From assembly GCF_009876115.1 (NCBI RefSeq), contig NZ_WWSY01000028.1:1-7970 (forward strand): a DNA stretch of 7,970 nucleotides, given 5' to 3'. This document shows positions 1 through 6,384 of the stretch, one piece after another. Source of the stretch: Collinsella aerofaciens. Lineage in GTDB: Bacteria; Actinomycetota; Coriobacteriia; Coriobacteriales; Coriobacteriaceae. Made by a program: the position numbers and the translations under genes. Each line of letters opens with the position of its first letter. The stretch's first letter is position 1. The notes under the pieces were generated by a model. It did not search any database. It was given only the letters and a program-made list of their open reading frames with translations, and was not told the DNA's origin.

Positions 1-5
1 GTCGC

Positions 6-46
6 AGCCCCGACCCGCGGTCACGAGCGGGGGCTCCTGTCTTTTT
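6..46 (+). terminator. Rho-independent terminator of an upstream gene
   Basis: A GC-rich hairpin with CCCGC (14-18) pairing GCGGG (27-31), extended by AGCC (6-9) with GGCT (31-34 region) across a small bulge, is followed by a T-run at 42-46. This is the usual shape of an intrinsic terminator for a plus-strand gene ending left of the window. The stem is bulged, so the exact fold is approximate. Confidence 0.55.
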
Positions 47-90
47 AGTGCCCTCGGATTGGGTCATAGTGTCTGTCGTTGCCAAGACAT

Positions 91-154
91 CGGTCAGTCA
101 TTGGAGACGTTCTTAAACGACTGGTCATTCAAGAACGTCCCCAATGACTGACCG
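91..154. repeat. 24-bp near-perfect inverted repeat (long hairpin)
   Basis: Arm 91-114 and arm 131-154 are reverse complements at 23 of 24 positions, with the single mismatch at base 105, and enclose a 16-nt loop (115-130). No T-run follows, so it does not look like an ordinary terminator. Outside the arms a weak extension exists (CTGTC at 73-77 against GACAG at 171-175). The hairpin sits between the upstream terminator and the recQ promoter. A dispersed MITE- or REP-like intergenic element is possible, as is a structured RNA; nothing in the window decides between them. Confidence 0.85.
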
Positions 155-203
155 CAGAATGAACGTTGCTGACAGCCGTGCGGCACCGGTCCGCGTGGCG
201 GCG

Positions 204-209
204 TATAAT
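204..209 (+). promoter_or_regulatory. Putative -10 element of the recQ promoter
   Basis: A perfect TATAAT lies 31 nt before the recQ start codon, which would give a leader of about 25 nt. No convincing -35 box is seen 16-18 nt upstream (the bases around 181-186 are CGGCAC) and there is no TGn extension. An AGGA at 233-236 serves as the ribosome binding site for ATG 241. Confidence 0.5.
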
Positions 210-240
210 CGGCGGCAGATGACTTGAACGTTAGGAAACC

Positions 241-2223
241 ATGACCGATAGCATGCAGCAGATGGCGCTCGACACGCTCGGCGCCTATTTTGGCTACACC
301 TCGTTTCGCCCGGGACAGGACCGCATGGTCGATGCGATCCTTGCCGGTCGTGATGCGCTGGGTGTTATGCCCACGGGCGCCGGCAAGTCCATTTGCTACC
401 AGGTGCCCGCGCTCATGCTGCCCGGCATCACCTTTGTGGTGAGTCCGCTGCTGTCGCTTATGGAGGACCAGACCCGTGCGTTGCTCGCGGCGGGTGCGCG
501 ACCCAGCTATCTCAACTCCAGCCTTACTCCGGCCCAGCAAAATACCGTGCTCAAACGGGCACGCGAGGGCCGCTACCAGCTTATGTACGTGGCGCCCGAG
601 CGCCTGCTCGAGCCGCGCTTTTTAGCCTTTGCGCAGGAGGCTGCGGCGGACGGCGGCATTGGCGTGCCGCTCGTGGCCATTGATGAGGCCCACTGCGTGA
701 GCCAATGGGGCCAGGATTTCCGCCCCGCCTATCTGCAGATTCGTGAGTTCATCGATTCCCTGCCGCAGCGCCCCATCGTTGCGGCCTTTACCGCTACGGC
801 GACCGAGCGCGTGCGTGCGGACATTCAGCAGATGCTCGGCCTGCAAAACCCCGCGACGGTGGTGACGGGCTTCGATCGCAAGAACCTCTACTTTGGTTGT
901 GAGGAGATGGGCGACAAGGCCAAGACTGCCTGGGTGCGCGACTACGTGATTGCGCATTCGGGCGAGAGCGGCATCGTGTATTGCTCGACTCGCAAGACGG
1001 TCGATGCGCTGGCGGGCGAGCTTGCCGAGGCGCTGGGACCCAGCGGCATTCGCGTGGGCCGTTACCATGCCGGCATGGGCAACGACGCCCGCCGCCAGAG
1101 CCAGCGTGCCTTTATCGACGACGACATTCAGGTGATGGTTGCCACCAACGCCTTTGGCATGGGCATTGACAAGCCCAACGTGCGCTACGTGATCCACAAC
1201 AACGTGCCCGAGAGCATCGAGGCCTACTACCAAGAGGCGGGCCGCGCTGGCCGCGATGGCGATCCGGCCAGCTGTCACTTGCTGTGGAACGGTAACGATT
1301 TTCGCATGCGCCGCTTTTTGATCGACCGCGGCGATGCGGCCGACGAGGCGCTCGACGACGAGCAGCGCGCGTGGGCGCTCCAGAACCGTTACCGCTTGCT
1401 CAGCCAGATGGAGGGCTACTGCAATACCACTGGCTGTCTGCGCGAATACATGCTGCGCTACTTTGGCGACGAGGCGGCGGCCGAGCATGCGGCTGCGGCC
1501 GGTGCGGGCAGCGCCGCCACGGACGACGTCGAGGGCTGCGGCAACTGCAGCAACTGCCTCACGAAGTTCGAGGTCGAGGACGTCACCGATATGGCTCGCG
1601 CCGCCGTGCGCTATGTGGCCACGCGTCCCATGCGCTTTGGCAAGTCGCTGGTCGCCGACGTGCTCCACGGCGGCAACACCGAGCGCATTCGCCAGATGCA
1701 TCTGGACGAGGACTGCGGCTACGGTGAGCTGTCGAGCGAATCGGTCGGGCGCATCAAGGACATCATCGGCCAGCTGTGCGGCCGCGGTTATTTGGCCACC
1801 TCGCAGGGACAGTACCCGGTCGTGGGGCTGGGTCCGCGTGCCGGTGAGGTCGAGGACGAGACGTTTGCCTTTACCGTTAAGCGTCGCGCGTCCAAGCGCA
1901 AGGCCTCGGCCCGCGCCCGCCGTGCGGTGGATCTGCTGCGCGAGGAGGCCGGGCTGGATCAGCGCCCGCGCGTGGGCGACGATGCCGAGCTGTTCGAGCG
2001 CCTGCGTGCCCTCCGCAAGGAGATCTCGACCGAGCTGGAGATGGCGCCGTATATGGTCTTTTCCGACAAGGCCCTGCGTGGTCTGTGCCGCCTGCGTCCA
2101 CAGACGCGCGACGAGCTTATCCAGGTCAACGGCATTGGCGAGAAAAAGGCCGACGCCTTTGGCGAGCAGTTTATGGCGGCGATTGAAGAGTTTGAGTCCG
2201 AGCATGCACGGGATGGAGCGTAA
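241..2223 (+). CDS. recQ: ATP-dependent DNA helicase RecQ
   Basis: This 660-residue 3'-to-5' superfamily 2 helicase acts in recombination and repair of DNA in the cytoplasm. All helicase motifs are visible: FRPGQ motif 0 (22-26), Walker A PTGAGKS (44-50), motif Ia VVSPLLSLMEDQ (66-77), DEAH (148-151) followed by the aromatic-rich loop CVSQWGQDFRP, motif III TATAT (184-188), motif IV around 245-250, motif V ATNAFGMGID (301-310) and motif VI QEAGRAGRDG (331-340). The RecQ zinc site is formed by C399, C433, C436 and C439. An Ala-rich stretch of about 20 residues (412-430) widens the gap between the first two cysteines to 34, against about 17 in the E. coli protein as I remember it. An RQC winged-helix region (about 442-545), a basic linker (547-561) and a C-terminal HRDC domain (about 580-652) complete the full-length domain set. 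The start at 241 fits AGGA at 233-236. The stop lies 2 nt before the next gene, so the two are probably co-transcribed. Confidence 0.97.
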   Translation: MTDSMQQMALDTLGAYFGYTSFRPGQDRMVDAILAGRDALGVMPTGAGKSICYQVPALMLPGITFVVSPLLSLMEDQTRALLAAGARPSYLNSSLTPAQQNTVLKRAREGRYQLMYVAPERLLEPRFLAFAQEAAADGGIGVPLVAIDEAHCVSQWGQDFRPAYLQIREFIDSLPQRPIVAAFTATATERVRADIQQMLGLQNPATVVTGFDRKNLYFGCEEMGDKAKTAWVRDYVIAHSGESGIVYCSTRKTVDALAGELAEALGPSGIRVGRYHAGMGNDARRQSQRAFIDDDIQVMVATNAFGMGIDKPNVRYVIHNNVPESIEAYYQEAGRAGRDGDPASCHLLWNGNDFRMRRFLIDRGDAADEALDDEQRAWALQNRYRLLSQMEGYCNTTGCLREYMLRYFGDEAAAEHAAAAGAGSAATDDVEGCGNCSNCLTKFEVEDVTDMARAAVRYVATRPMRFGKSLVADVLHGGNTERIRQMHLDEDCGYGELSSESVGRIKDIIGQLCGRGYLATSQGQYPVVGLGPRAGEVEDETFAFTVKRRASKRKASARARRAVDLLREEAGLDQRPRVGDDAELFERLRALRKEISTELEMAPYMVFSDKALRGLCRLRPQTRDELIQVNGIGEKKADAFGEQFMAAIEEFESEHARDGA

Positions 2224-2225
2224 CG

Positions 2226-2981
2226 ATGGCATTCGACGATAAAACCGAGCGCACTGAGGTATCCGCCGTTCCTCTGTACCAGCAGGTTATGGACGACCTA
2301 AAGGGCGAGATCGCGCGTGGCGTGTACGCATCCGGCTCGCGCATTCCTTCCGAGATGGAGCTCGCGAAGTACTACGGCGTGGGACGCATCACCGTGCGCC
2401 GCGCCATCGAGGAGCTGTCGCGCGCGGGGTATCTCAACCGCCAGCAGGGGAGGGGCACGTTCGTGTGCGCGCCCAAGCTCAAGCGCAAGATTGTCCAGAA
2501 GGGTGACGTTCAGAGCTTTTCCGAGGGTTGCGCTGCCAACGACATGGTGGCCGGAGCACGCCTGGTGTCGCGCACGGTGGTTGCGGCGACGCGCGAGGAC
2601 GCGGCGTTTTTTGGGGTGGAACCCGGCTGCGAGCTTATCGTGGTCGAGCGTGTGCGCACGGCAGACGGCGTGCCCGTCATGCTCGAGAACAACGCCTTTG
2701 TGCTGGCCGACCATCCCTACCTGCAGACGCTGACCGACGAGGCCCTCACCGATAACTCGATCTTTGCGCTCGTTGCCGAGCATTCGGGTCGCGCGCCGCT
2801 CAAGTCCGACCCCTGCACCGTGGAGATTGCGCTTGCCGATACTCAGACGGCCCCGCTGCTGGAGGTGCCGGTCGGCGAGCCGCTCTTCTATATGGAGGCG
2901 TACTTTACCGATGCGGACGAGCGGCCCTTGCTGCTCGGCCGCCAAAAGATCGTGGGCTCGCGCTACGTCTTTGACATCTAA
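2226..2981 (+). CDS. GntR-family (HutC/UTRA) transcriptional regulator
   Basis: A 251-residue DNA-binding regulator. The N-terminal winged helix-turn-helix (about 15-80) shows the classic GntR pattern: PLYQQVMDDLKGEIARGVY, then G-S-RIPSE, a recognition helix with VGRITVRRAIEEL, and the wing GYLNRQQGRGTFV. Residues about 95-248 form a UTRA effector domain, with the family patterns ERVRTADGVP, LLEVPVGEPLFYMEAY and the closing FDI end. UTRA domains commonly bind phosphorylated sugars or similar metabolites, and FrlR, which controls fructoselysine genes, belongs to this group. The gene starts 2 nt after the recQ stop, with GGAG at 2215-2218 inside recQ as its ribosome site, so it likely shares the recQ transcript. 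The SIS-domain enzyme gene immediately downstream, with repeat motifs in its promoter, is the likely target. The specific effector is not determined by the sequence. Confidence 0.93.
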   Translation: MAFDDKTERTEVSAVPLYQQVMDDLKGEIARGVYASGSRIPSEMELAKYYGVGRITVRRAIEELSRAGYLNRQQGRGTFVCAPKLKRKIVQKGDVQSFSEGCAANDMVAGARLVSRTVVAATREDAAFFGVEPGCELIVVERVRTADGVPVMLENNAFVLADHPYLQTLTDEALTDNSIFALVAEHSGRAPLKSDPCTVEIALADTQTAPLLEVPVGEPLFYMEAYFTDADERPLLLGRQKIVGSRYVFDI

Positions 2982-2990
2982 CGTCCACAG

Positions 2991-3010
2991 ATAGAACAAC
3001 ATAGAACAAA
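2991..3010 (+). promoter_or_regulatory. Upstream decamer-pair operator candidate
   Basis: Two tandem 10-bp units, ATAGAACAAC and ATAGAACAAA, lie 9 bp after the regulator stop codon and upstream of the -35 box of the SIS gene. Together they match a second pair at 3053-3072 at 17 of 20 positions. The upstream position and the GntR gene next door suggest a regulator binding site. Binding by that protein is inferred. Confidence 0.6.
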
Positions 3011-3024
3011 TTTGCTGAGATGGC

Positions 3025-3053
3025 TTCACGGGCGTTGTTACACGTGCTATAAA
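3025..3053 (+). promoter_or_regulatory. Promoter of the SIS-domain enzyme gene
   Basis: A -35-like TTCACG (3025-3030, 4 of 6 to TTGACA) and a -10 TATAAA (3048-3053) are separated by exactly 17 bp. The -10 carries a TGC extension at 3045-3047, making an extended -10 promoter. Transcription would begin near 3060, inside the downstream decamer pair, which fits repression by occlusion of the start site. Confidence 0.6.
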
Positions 3054-3072
3054 TAGGACAACATAGAACGAC
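3053..3072 (+). promoter_or_regulatory. Downstream decamer-pair operator candidate
   Basis: Two tandem units, ATAGGACAAC and ATAGAACGAC, overlap the end of the -10 box and the predicted start site. The pair begins 62 bp after the upstream pair, close to six helical turns, so proteins bound at both would face the same side of the DNA. The units are direct repeats, whereas GntR operators are usually inverted repeats. Confidence 0.6.
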
Positions 3073-3096
3073 AGCAGGTACGAGCTGTCGTCGTTC
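3066..3096 (+). other. Leader hairpin of the SIS gene
   Basis: CGACAGC (3069-3075) pairs perfectly with GCTGTCG (3084-3090) around an 8-nt loop. A further GAAC/GTTC pairing (3066-3069 with 3093-3096) is possible across a bulge. It lies in the predicted 5' untranslated leader, about 14 nt before the strong AAGGAGGAG ribosome site (3110-3118). It may protect or tune the message; it has no T-run and is not a terminator. Confidence 0.45.
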
Positions 3097-3125
3097 AAAG
3101 CCGCCCCACAAGGAGGAGCATCAGC

Positions 3126-4094
3126 ATGAACGCACATGATCTGGTTCAGGAAATCATCGAGCGCAAGGGCAAGATCGAGAACGTCTTTTGGATCGCCTGT
3201 GGCGGTTCGATGATCGATCTCATGCCGGCCAACGAGCTGCTCAAGCGCGAGGCCACCACGTTTACCTCGACGGTCTACACGGCACGCGAGTTTTGCCTGA
3301 TGGCTCCCAAGAGTCTTGGCGAGAAGTCGCTCGTCATCGCCTGCAGCCACAGCGGCAACACGCAGGAGGTCGTCGACGGCTGCGAGGTGGCGCTGGCCGC
3401 CGGTGCCGAGGTCATTGCCCTTACCGACTGCGAGGGCTCAAAGATCGACAACGGCAAGTGGACTACCTGGGTCTATCCGTGGGGTGAGGGTGTGTCGCAG
3501 GCTGAGGTGCCGCAGGGCATCGGCGCTCTGATCGCCGCCGAGTTGCTCGACCAGCAGGAAGGCTACGAGGCACTCGCCGACATGTATGAGGGCCTCAAGC
3601 AGATGGATGCGCTGCTGCCCGCCGCCCGTGAGAAGGTCAACGCCGAGCTGGGCGCCCGCTTTGCCGAGCTCTGCCAGCAGCACAAGTTCTTCTATATTCT
3701 GGGCTCCGGCCCCAACTTTAGCCAGACCTATGCCATGGCGATCTGCTCGCTCATGGAGATGCAGTGGCAGCACTGCTGCTACATCCACTCCGGCGAGTAC
3801 TTCCACGGCCCGTTCGAAGCCACCGAGCCCGGCGTGTTCTACTTTGTGCAGCTCGGATCGGGCGAGTGCCGCCCCATGGAGGAGCGCGCTCTTGCGTTCC
3901 TCAACACGCACACCGATACAGTCATGGTGCTCGATGCGCTCGAGTACGGCGTGGGTGAAGTGCCTGCCAGCGTGCGTTCGTTCCTGGAGCCGATCTTCTT
4001 CTACAACATGAGCTGCGAGCTGCGCGCCGCCCGCGGCAAGGTGTTCGATCACAGCCCCGAGATTCGTCGCTACATGGGCATCGAGCAGTACTAG
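3126..4094 (+). CDS. Two-domain SIS sugar-phosphate deglycase/isomerase, FrlB/FraB-like
   Basis: A 322-residue cytoplasmic protein with two sugar-isomerase (SIS) folds. The first is about 18-145, with WIACGGSMID (22-31) and ACSHSGNTQE (72-81). The second is about 180-310. It ends HSPEIRRYMGIEQY, much like the end of E. coli FrlB (recalled). The segment SGEYFHGPFEATEPGV is the FrlB/FraB/GlmS signature. E211 and H227 lie 16 residues apart, the same spacing as the catalytic pair of FraB (E214/H230) and GlmS (E488/H504), so both catalytic residues appear present. Relatives split fructosamine 6-phosphates, such as fructoselysine 6-phosphate, into glucose 6-phosphate and an amine. The length matches this family and is far shorter than full GlmS, and no glutaminase domain is present. 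The start is set by AAGGAGGAG (3110-3118). The upstream GntR/UTRA gene is its probable regulator. No partner kinase or transporter is in view, so the exact substrate is open. Confidence 0.85.
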   Translation: MNAHDLVQEIIERKGKIENVFWIACGGSMIDLMPANELLKREATTFTSTVYTAREFCLMAPKSLGEKSLVIACSHSGNTQEVVDGCEVALAAGAEVIALTDCEGSKIDNGKWTTWVYPWGEGVSQAEVPQGIGALIAAELLDQQEGYEALADMYEGLKQMDALLPAAREKVNAELGARFAELCQQHKFFYILGSGPNFSQTYAMAICSLMEMQWQHCCYIHSGEYFHGPFEATEPGVFYFVQLGSGECRPMEERALAFLNTHTDTVMVLDALEYGVGEVPASVRSFLEPIFFYNMSCELRAARGKVFDHSPEIRRYMGIEQY

Positions 4095-4145
4095 GTAACG
4101 GGAAAAGTATTTACCTTCGATTCGCAAGCGTGTCGTGTGAGTCAA

Positions 4146-4185
4146 AAAGCGGGCCGTGCCAGGGATTTCCGGCACGGCCCGCTTT
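4146..4185. terminator. Bidirectional terminator between convergent genes
   Basis: AAAGCGGGCCGTGCC (4146-4160) and GGCACGGCCCGCTTT (4171-4185) are a perfect 15-bp inverted repeat with a 10-nt loop. A-rich bases before it (4144-4148) give the minus-strand transcript a U-run, and TTT ends the plus-strand side. It lies 51 bp after the SIS stop and 41 bp after the dehydrogenase stop, so it serves both convergent genes. Confidence 0.92.
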
Positions 4186-4226
4186 GCATGGCGTCCGTAT
4201 GAGCGAGGTGTCGCGGCAACCGACGC

Positions 4227-5204
4227 TTACTTGGCGTCGTAGGCCTCGGCGTCCCACCAGTCGAGCTGGGCGATGTTGTCGCGGATGTGCTGGCAGCTCT
4301 TATGGAAGCCCTCGAGCTCGTACTCGGACAGGTCGAGCGTGTAGACCTCCTCGACGCCCTCGGCGCCGATCACGCACGGCAGGGAGGTAAAGATGCCCTC
4401 CTCGCCATACTGGCCGGTCATGAGCGTGGAAGCGGAAAGCGCGGCGTGCTCGTTGTGCAGCACGGCGGCGCAGACGCGCGCGGCGGAGTTGGCGACGGCG
4501 TACTCGGTGCATTGTTTGCCCTGGTAGGTCACATAGCCGCCCTTGCGCGCGAGCTCCTCGACCTCCATGTGGTCGAAGGCGTACTTGTCGGGGTTCTCGG
4601 CCTGGAGCTCGTTGAGGCTCTTGCCGGCGATGGTTGCGGCCTTAAAGGCGGCAAGCTGGCTAAAGCCGTGCTCGCCGATCATGTAGGCGTCGATGGACTT
4701 GGGGCTCACGCCGACCTTCTTGGAGATCTCGGTGCGCAGGCGGGCGGAGTCCAGGCCGCAGCCCGAGCCGATGACCTTCTTGGGATCGTAGCCGGTCAGG
4801 TGCCACAGCTCGGTGCACACGACGTCGCAGGGGTTGGAGATGCTCACGAAGATGCCATCAAAGCCGGCGTCGACGATGCGCTTGGCAAAGGTGCGGGCGG
4901 CGTCGGTGGTAAAGAACAGCTCGCCGTCGCGGTTGCCGGCGGCCAGCGCGACCTTGCCGGCGGCGTTGACGATGACGTCGCAGCAGGCCAGCTCCTCGTA
5001 GTGGTCGTAGCAGTTGACGATCTTGGTATTGTACGGGACAAACGAAAGGGAGTCGCGCAGGTCCTGGACCTCGGACGTCACCTTGGCCTCGTTGATATCG
5101 CACAGGTACAGCTCATCGGCAATGCCCTGCATGAGTAGGCTGTTGGCGACATGTGCTCCTACGTGGCCCTGGCCGACCACACCGATCTTACGCGTCTGGT
5201 ACAT
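4227..5204 (-). CDS. L-lactate / L-2-hydroxyisocaproate dehydrogenase family protein
   Basis: A 325-residue NAD-dependent 2-hydroxyacid dehydrogenase of the lactate/malate superfamily, interconverting 2-oxo acids and L-2-hydroxy acids in the cytosol. It shows the Rossmann glycine motif GQGHVG (11-16) with D36 at the end of the second strand for NAD, ISNPCDV (122-128), the D152/R155 pair in GLDSAR, and the catalytic GEHG with H179. The stretch EELARKGGYVTYQGK resembles Lactobacillus L-2-hydroxyisocaproate dehydrogenase more than classic lactate dehydrogenase. Ungapped alignment back from ISNP places R92 at the substrate-loop Arg, while the loop before it looks about four residues shorter. The start at 5204 is chosen because AAAGGA (5212-5217 on the minus strand) lies 7 nt upstream and the protein then begins MYQTRKIGVVG. 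A 13-residue longer version from 5243 would start within the likely promoter. Substrate preference (pyruvate or branched-chain 2-oxo acids) is not settled. Confidence 0.9.
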   Translation of the reverse strand: MYQTRKIGVVGQGHVGAHVANSLLMQGIADELYLCDINEAKVTSEVQDLRDSLSFVPYNTKIVNCYDHYEELACCDVIVNAAGKVALAAGNRDGELFFTTDAARTFAKRIVDAGFDGIFVSISNPCDVVCTELWHLTGYDPKKVIGSGCGLDSARLRTEISKKVGVSPKSIDAYMIGEHGFSQLAAFKAATIAGKSLNELQAENPDKYAFDHMEVEELARKGGYVTYQGKQCTEYAVANSAARVCAAVLHNEHAALSASTLMTGQYGEEGIFTSLPCVIGAEGVEEVYTLDLSEYELEGFHKSCQHIRDNIAQLDWWDAEAYDAK

Positions 5205-5241
5205 ATATGTATCCTTTCGGCCGAGTTTTTCGCGTCGAACC

Positions 5242-5247
5242 ATTGTA
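5242..5247 (-). promoter_or_regulatory. Putative -10 of the dehydrogenase promoter
   Basis: The minus strand reads TACAAT here, 37 nt before the chosen start codon, giving a leader of about 30 nt. The -35 region is weak (CTAGCA at 5265-5270 on the minus strand with a 17-bp gap, 3 of 6 matches). It supports the 5204 start over the 5243 one. Confidence 0.4.
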
Positions 5248-5277
5248 GCGTTCTGCTGCTACTTTGCTAGGCTAAAG

Positions 5278-5303
5278 TGCCGTAGATTTTGGGACATGCC
5301 GTA
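5278..5303. repeat. TGCCGTA direct repeats in the divergent intergenic region
   Basis: TGCCGTA occurs at 5278-5284 and 5297-5303, 19 bp apart, with an inverted near-copy (TGACGGCAT) at 5333-5341. They lie between the dehydrogenase and metA start regions, where a regulator of either gene could bind. Short heptamers can recur by chance, so the support is modest. The rest of the 210-bp gap (5205-5414) holds the dehydrogenase promoter, two small hairpins and the metA ribosome site. Confidence 0.3.
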
Positions 5304-5327
5304 ATCTCTACTTTTGGAGTGATTTGG

Positions 5328-5353
5328 GCCGCTGACGGCATCGCTGGGCGATG
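5328..5353 (+). other. Adjacent small hairpins upstream of metA
   Basis: GCCG (5328-5331) pairs CGGC (5336-5339), and immediately after it CATCGC (5339-5344) pairs GCGATG (5348-5353) around TGG. They lie 62-87 nt before metA. They may form a structured leader if the metA start site is upstream. A possible -10 (TACCAT, 5381-5386) lies downstream of them but has no good -35, so the promoter is uncertain. I see no known SAM riboswitch pattern. Confidence 0.3.
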
Positions 5354-5414
5354 TGCTCGCGCGGACGGGGCCGCTCGTTGTACCATAGCTGCAACTGACT
5401 CGTAAGGAGCATCC

Positions 5415-6341
5415 ATGCCCATTCGCATTCCCGACGCCCTCCCTGCCGCCGCGCAGCTCGAGAGCGAGAACATCTTTGTCATGACCGAGTACCGCGCGCT
5501 GCACCAGGACATCCGTCCGCTGCGCGTGCTCATCCTCAACCTCATGCCCACCAAGATCGCCACCGAGACGCAGATCATGCGCAAGCTCTCCAACACGCCG
5601 TTGCAGGTGGAGGTAGACCTGCTGCGCACCAAGACGCACGAGGCCACGCACGTGAGTGCCGGCCACCTGGAGACGTTCTACCGCACGTTCGACGACATCC
5701 GCGACATCCACTACGACGGCCTGATCATCACGGGCGCGCCGGTGGAACAGATGCCGTTCGAGGAGGTCGACTACTGGCCCGAGCTCTGCCAGATCATGGA
5801 TTGGTCCACCACACACGTACACTCTACGCTGCACATTTGTTGGGGCGCGCAGGCCGGCCTGTACCACCACTACGGTATCCAGAAGCACGACCTGCCGGCA
5901 AAGGCGAGCGGCGTGTTCGAGCATTATCTGGTGAAGCCGCAAAGCCCGCTGGTTCGCGGCTTTGACGACCGTTTCTATGCCGTGCATTCGCGCAACACCG
6001 ATGTGCGCCGCGAGGACGTGGAGGCCGAGCCGCAGCTTGAGGTCGTGGCCGTGTCCGACGAGGTGGGCCTGTATATTGTCAAGTCGACCGACAGCCGTCG
6101 CTTCTTTGTCTTTGGCCATCCCGAGTACGATACCGACACACTGCGCCTGGAGTACGAGCGCGACGTGAAGCGTGGCCTCAACCCTCAGGTGCCGGCGCAT
6201 TACTTCCCGGGCGACGACCCCTCCGCCGAGCCGCGCAACGTCTGGCGCAGCCAGGCTCAGCTGTTCTACACCAACTGGCTCAACTACTACGTCTACCAGA
6301 CCACGCCCTACGACCTGGCCCGCGCCGGCGAGGAGCACTAG
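5415..6341 (+). CDS. metA: Homoserine O-acetyltransferase, MetA type
   Basis: A 308-residue enzyme that activates the homoserine hydroxyl for methionine synthesis, belonging to the MetA family (glutamine-amidotransferase-like fold). Family patterns run throughout: [16 protein letters not shown] (38-53), the [19 protein letters not shown] block (103-121), HICWGAQAG with nucleophile C142 (140-148), and FVFGHPEYD with catalytic H235 and E237 (231-239). Residue 111 is Glu. Published work on the family ties E111 to acetyl-CoA use and G111 to succinyl-CoA use, so an acetyltransferase is predicted despite the common succinyltransferase label. The length is typical (about 300-310). The start is fixed by AAGGAG (5404-5409), 5 nt before ATG. 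It is transcribed divergently from the dehydrogenase and stands alone, with no other methionine genes in view. Confidence 0.95.
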   Translation: MPIRIPDALPAAAQLESENIFVMTEYRALHQDIRPLRVLILNLMPTKIATETQIMRKLSNTPLQVEVDLLRTKTHEATHVSAGHLETFYRTFDDIRDIHYDGLIITGAPVEQMPFEEVDYWPELCQIMDWSTTHVHSTLHICWGAQAGLYHHYGIQKHDLPAKASGVFEHYLVKPQSPLVRGFDDRFYAVHSRNTDVRREDVEAEPQLEVVAVSDEVGLYIVKSTDSRRFFVFGHPEYDTDTLRLEYERDVKRGLNPQVPAHYFPGDDPSAEPRNVWRSQAQLFYTNWLNYYVYQTTPYDLARAGEEH

Positions 6342-6384
6342 GTCGCGGCCGTGGCCGTGACTGCCGCCGTGGCCGCCGCGTGAC

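Noticed and set aside
622..2232. Long minus-strand reading frame opposite recQ (536 codons)
   Set aside because: It is antisense to a fully recognisable RecQ; the GC-rich third positions of recQ keep the opposite frame open, and its translation shows no domain pattern.
4287..5138. Plus-strand reading frame opposite the dehydrogenase
   Set aside because: Gly/Ala/Leu/Val-rich shadow of the real minus-strand gene with no family motif.
5205..5243. Longer dehydrogenase start at 5243
   Set aside because: Start 5204 has a well-spaced AAAGGA, matches the usual N-terminus before the GxGxxG motif, and 5243 overlaps the likely -10 box.
5205..5414. SAM riboswitch before metA
   Set aside because: Only two short hairpins are visible; I could not assemble the conserved helices of any SAM riboswitch class.
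6344..6376. GC-rich hairpin directly after metA as its terminator
   Set aside because: GCGGCC/GGCCGC pairing exists but there is no T-run; the hairpin at 6435-6506 with six T residues is a better terminator.
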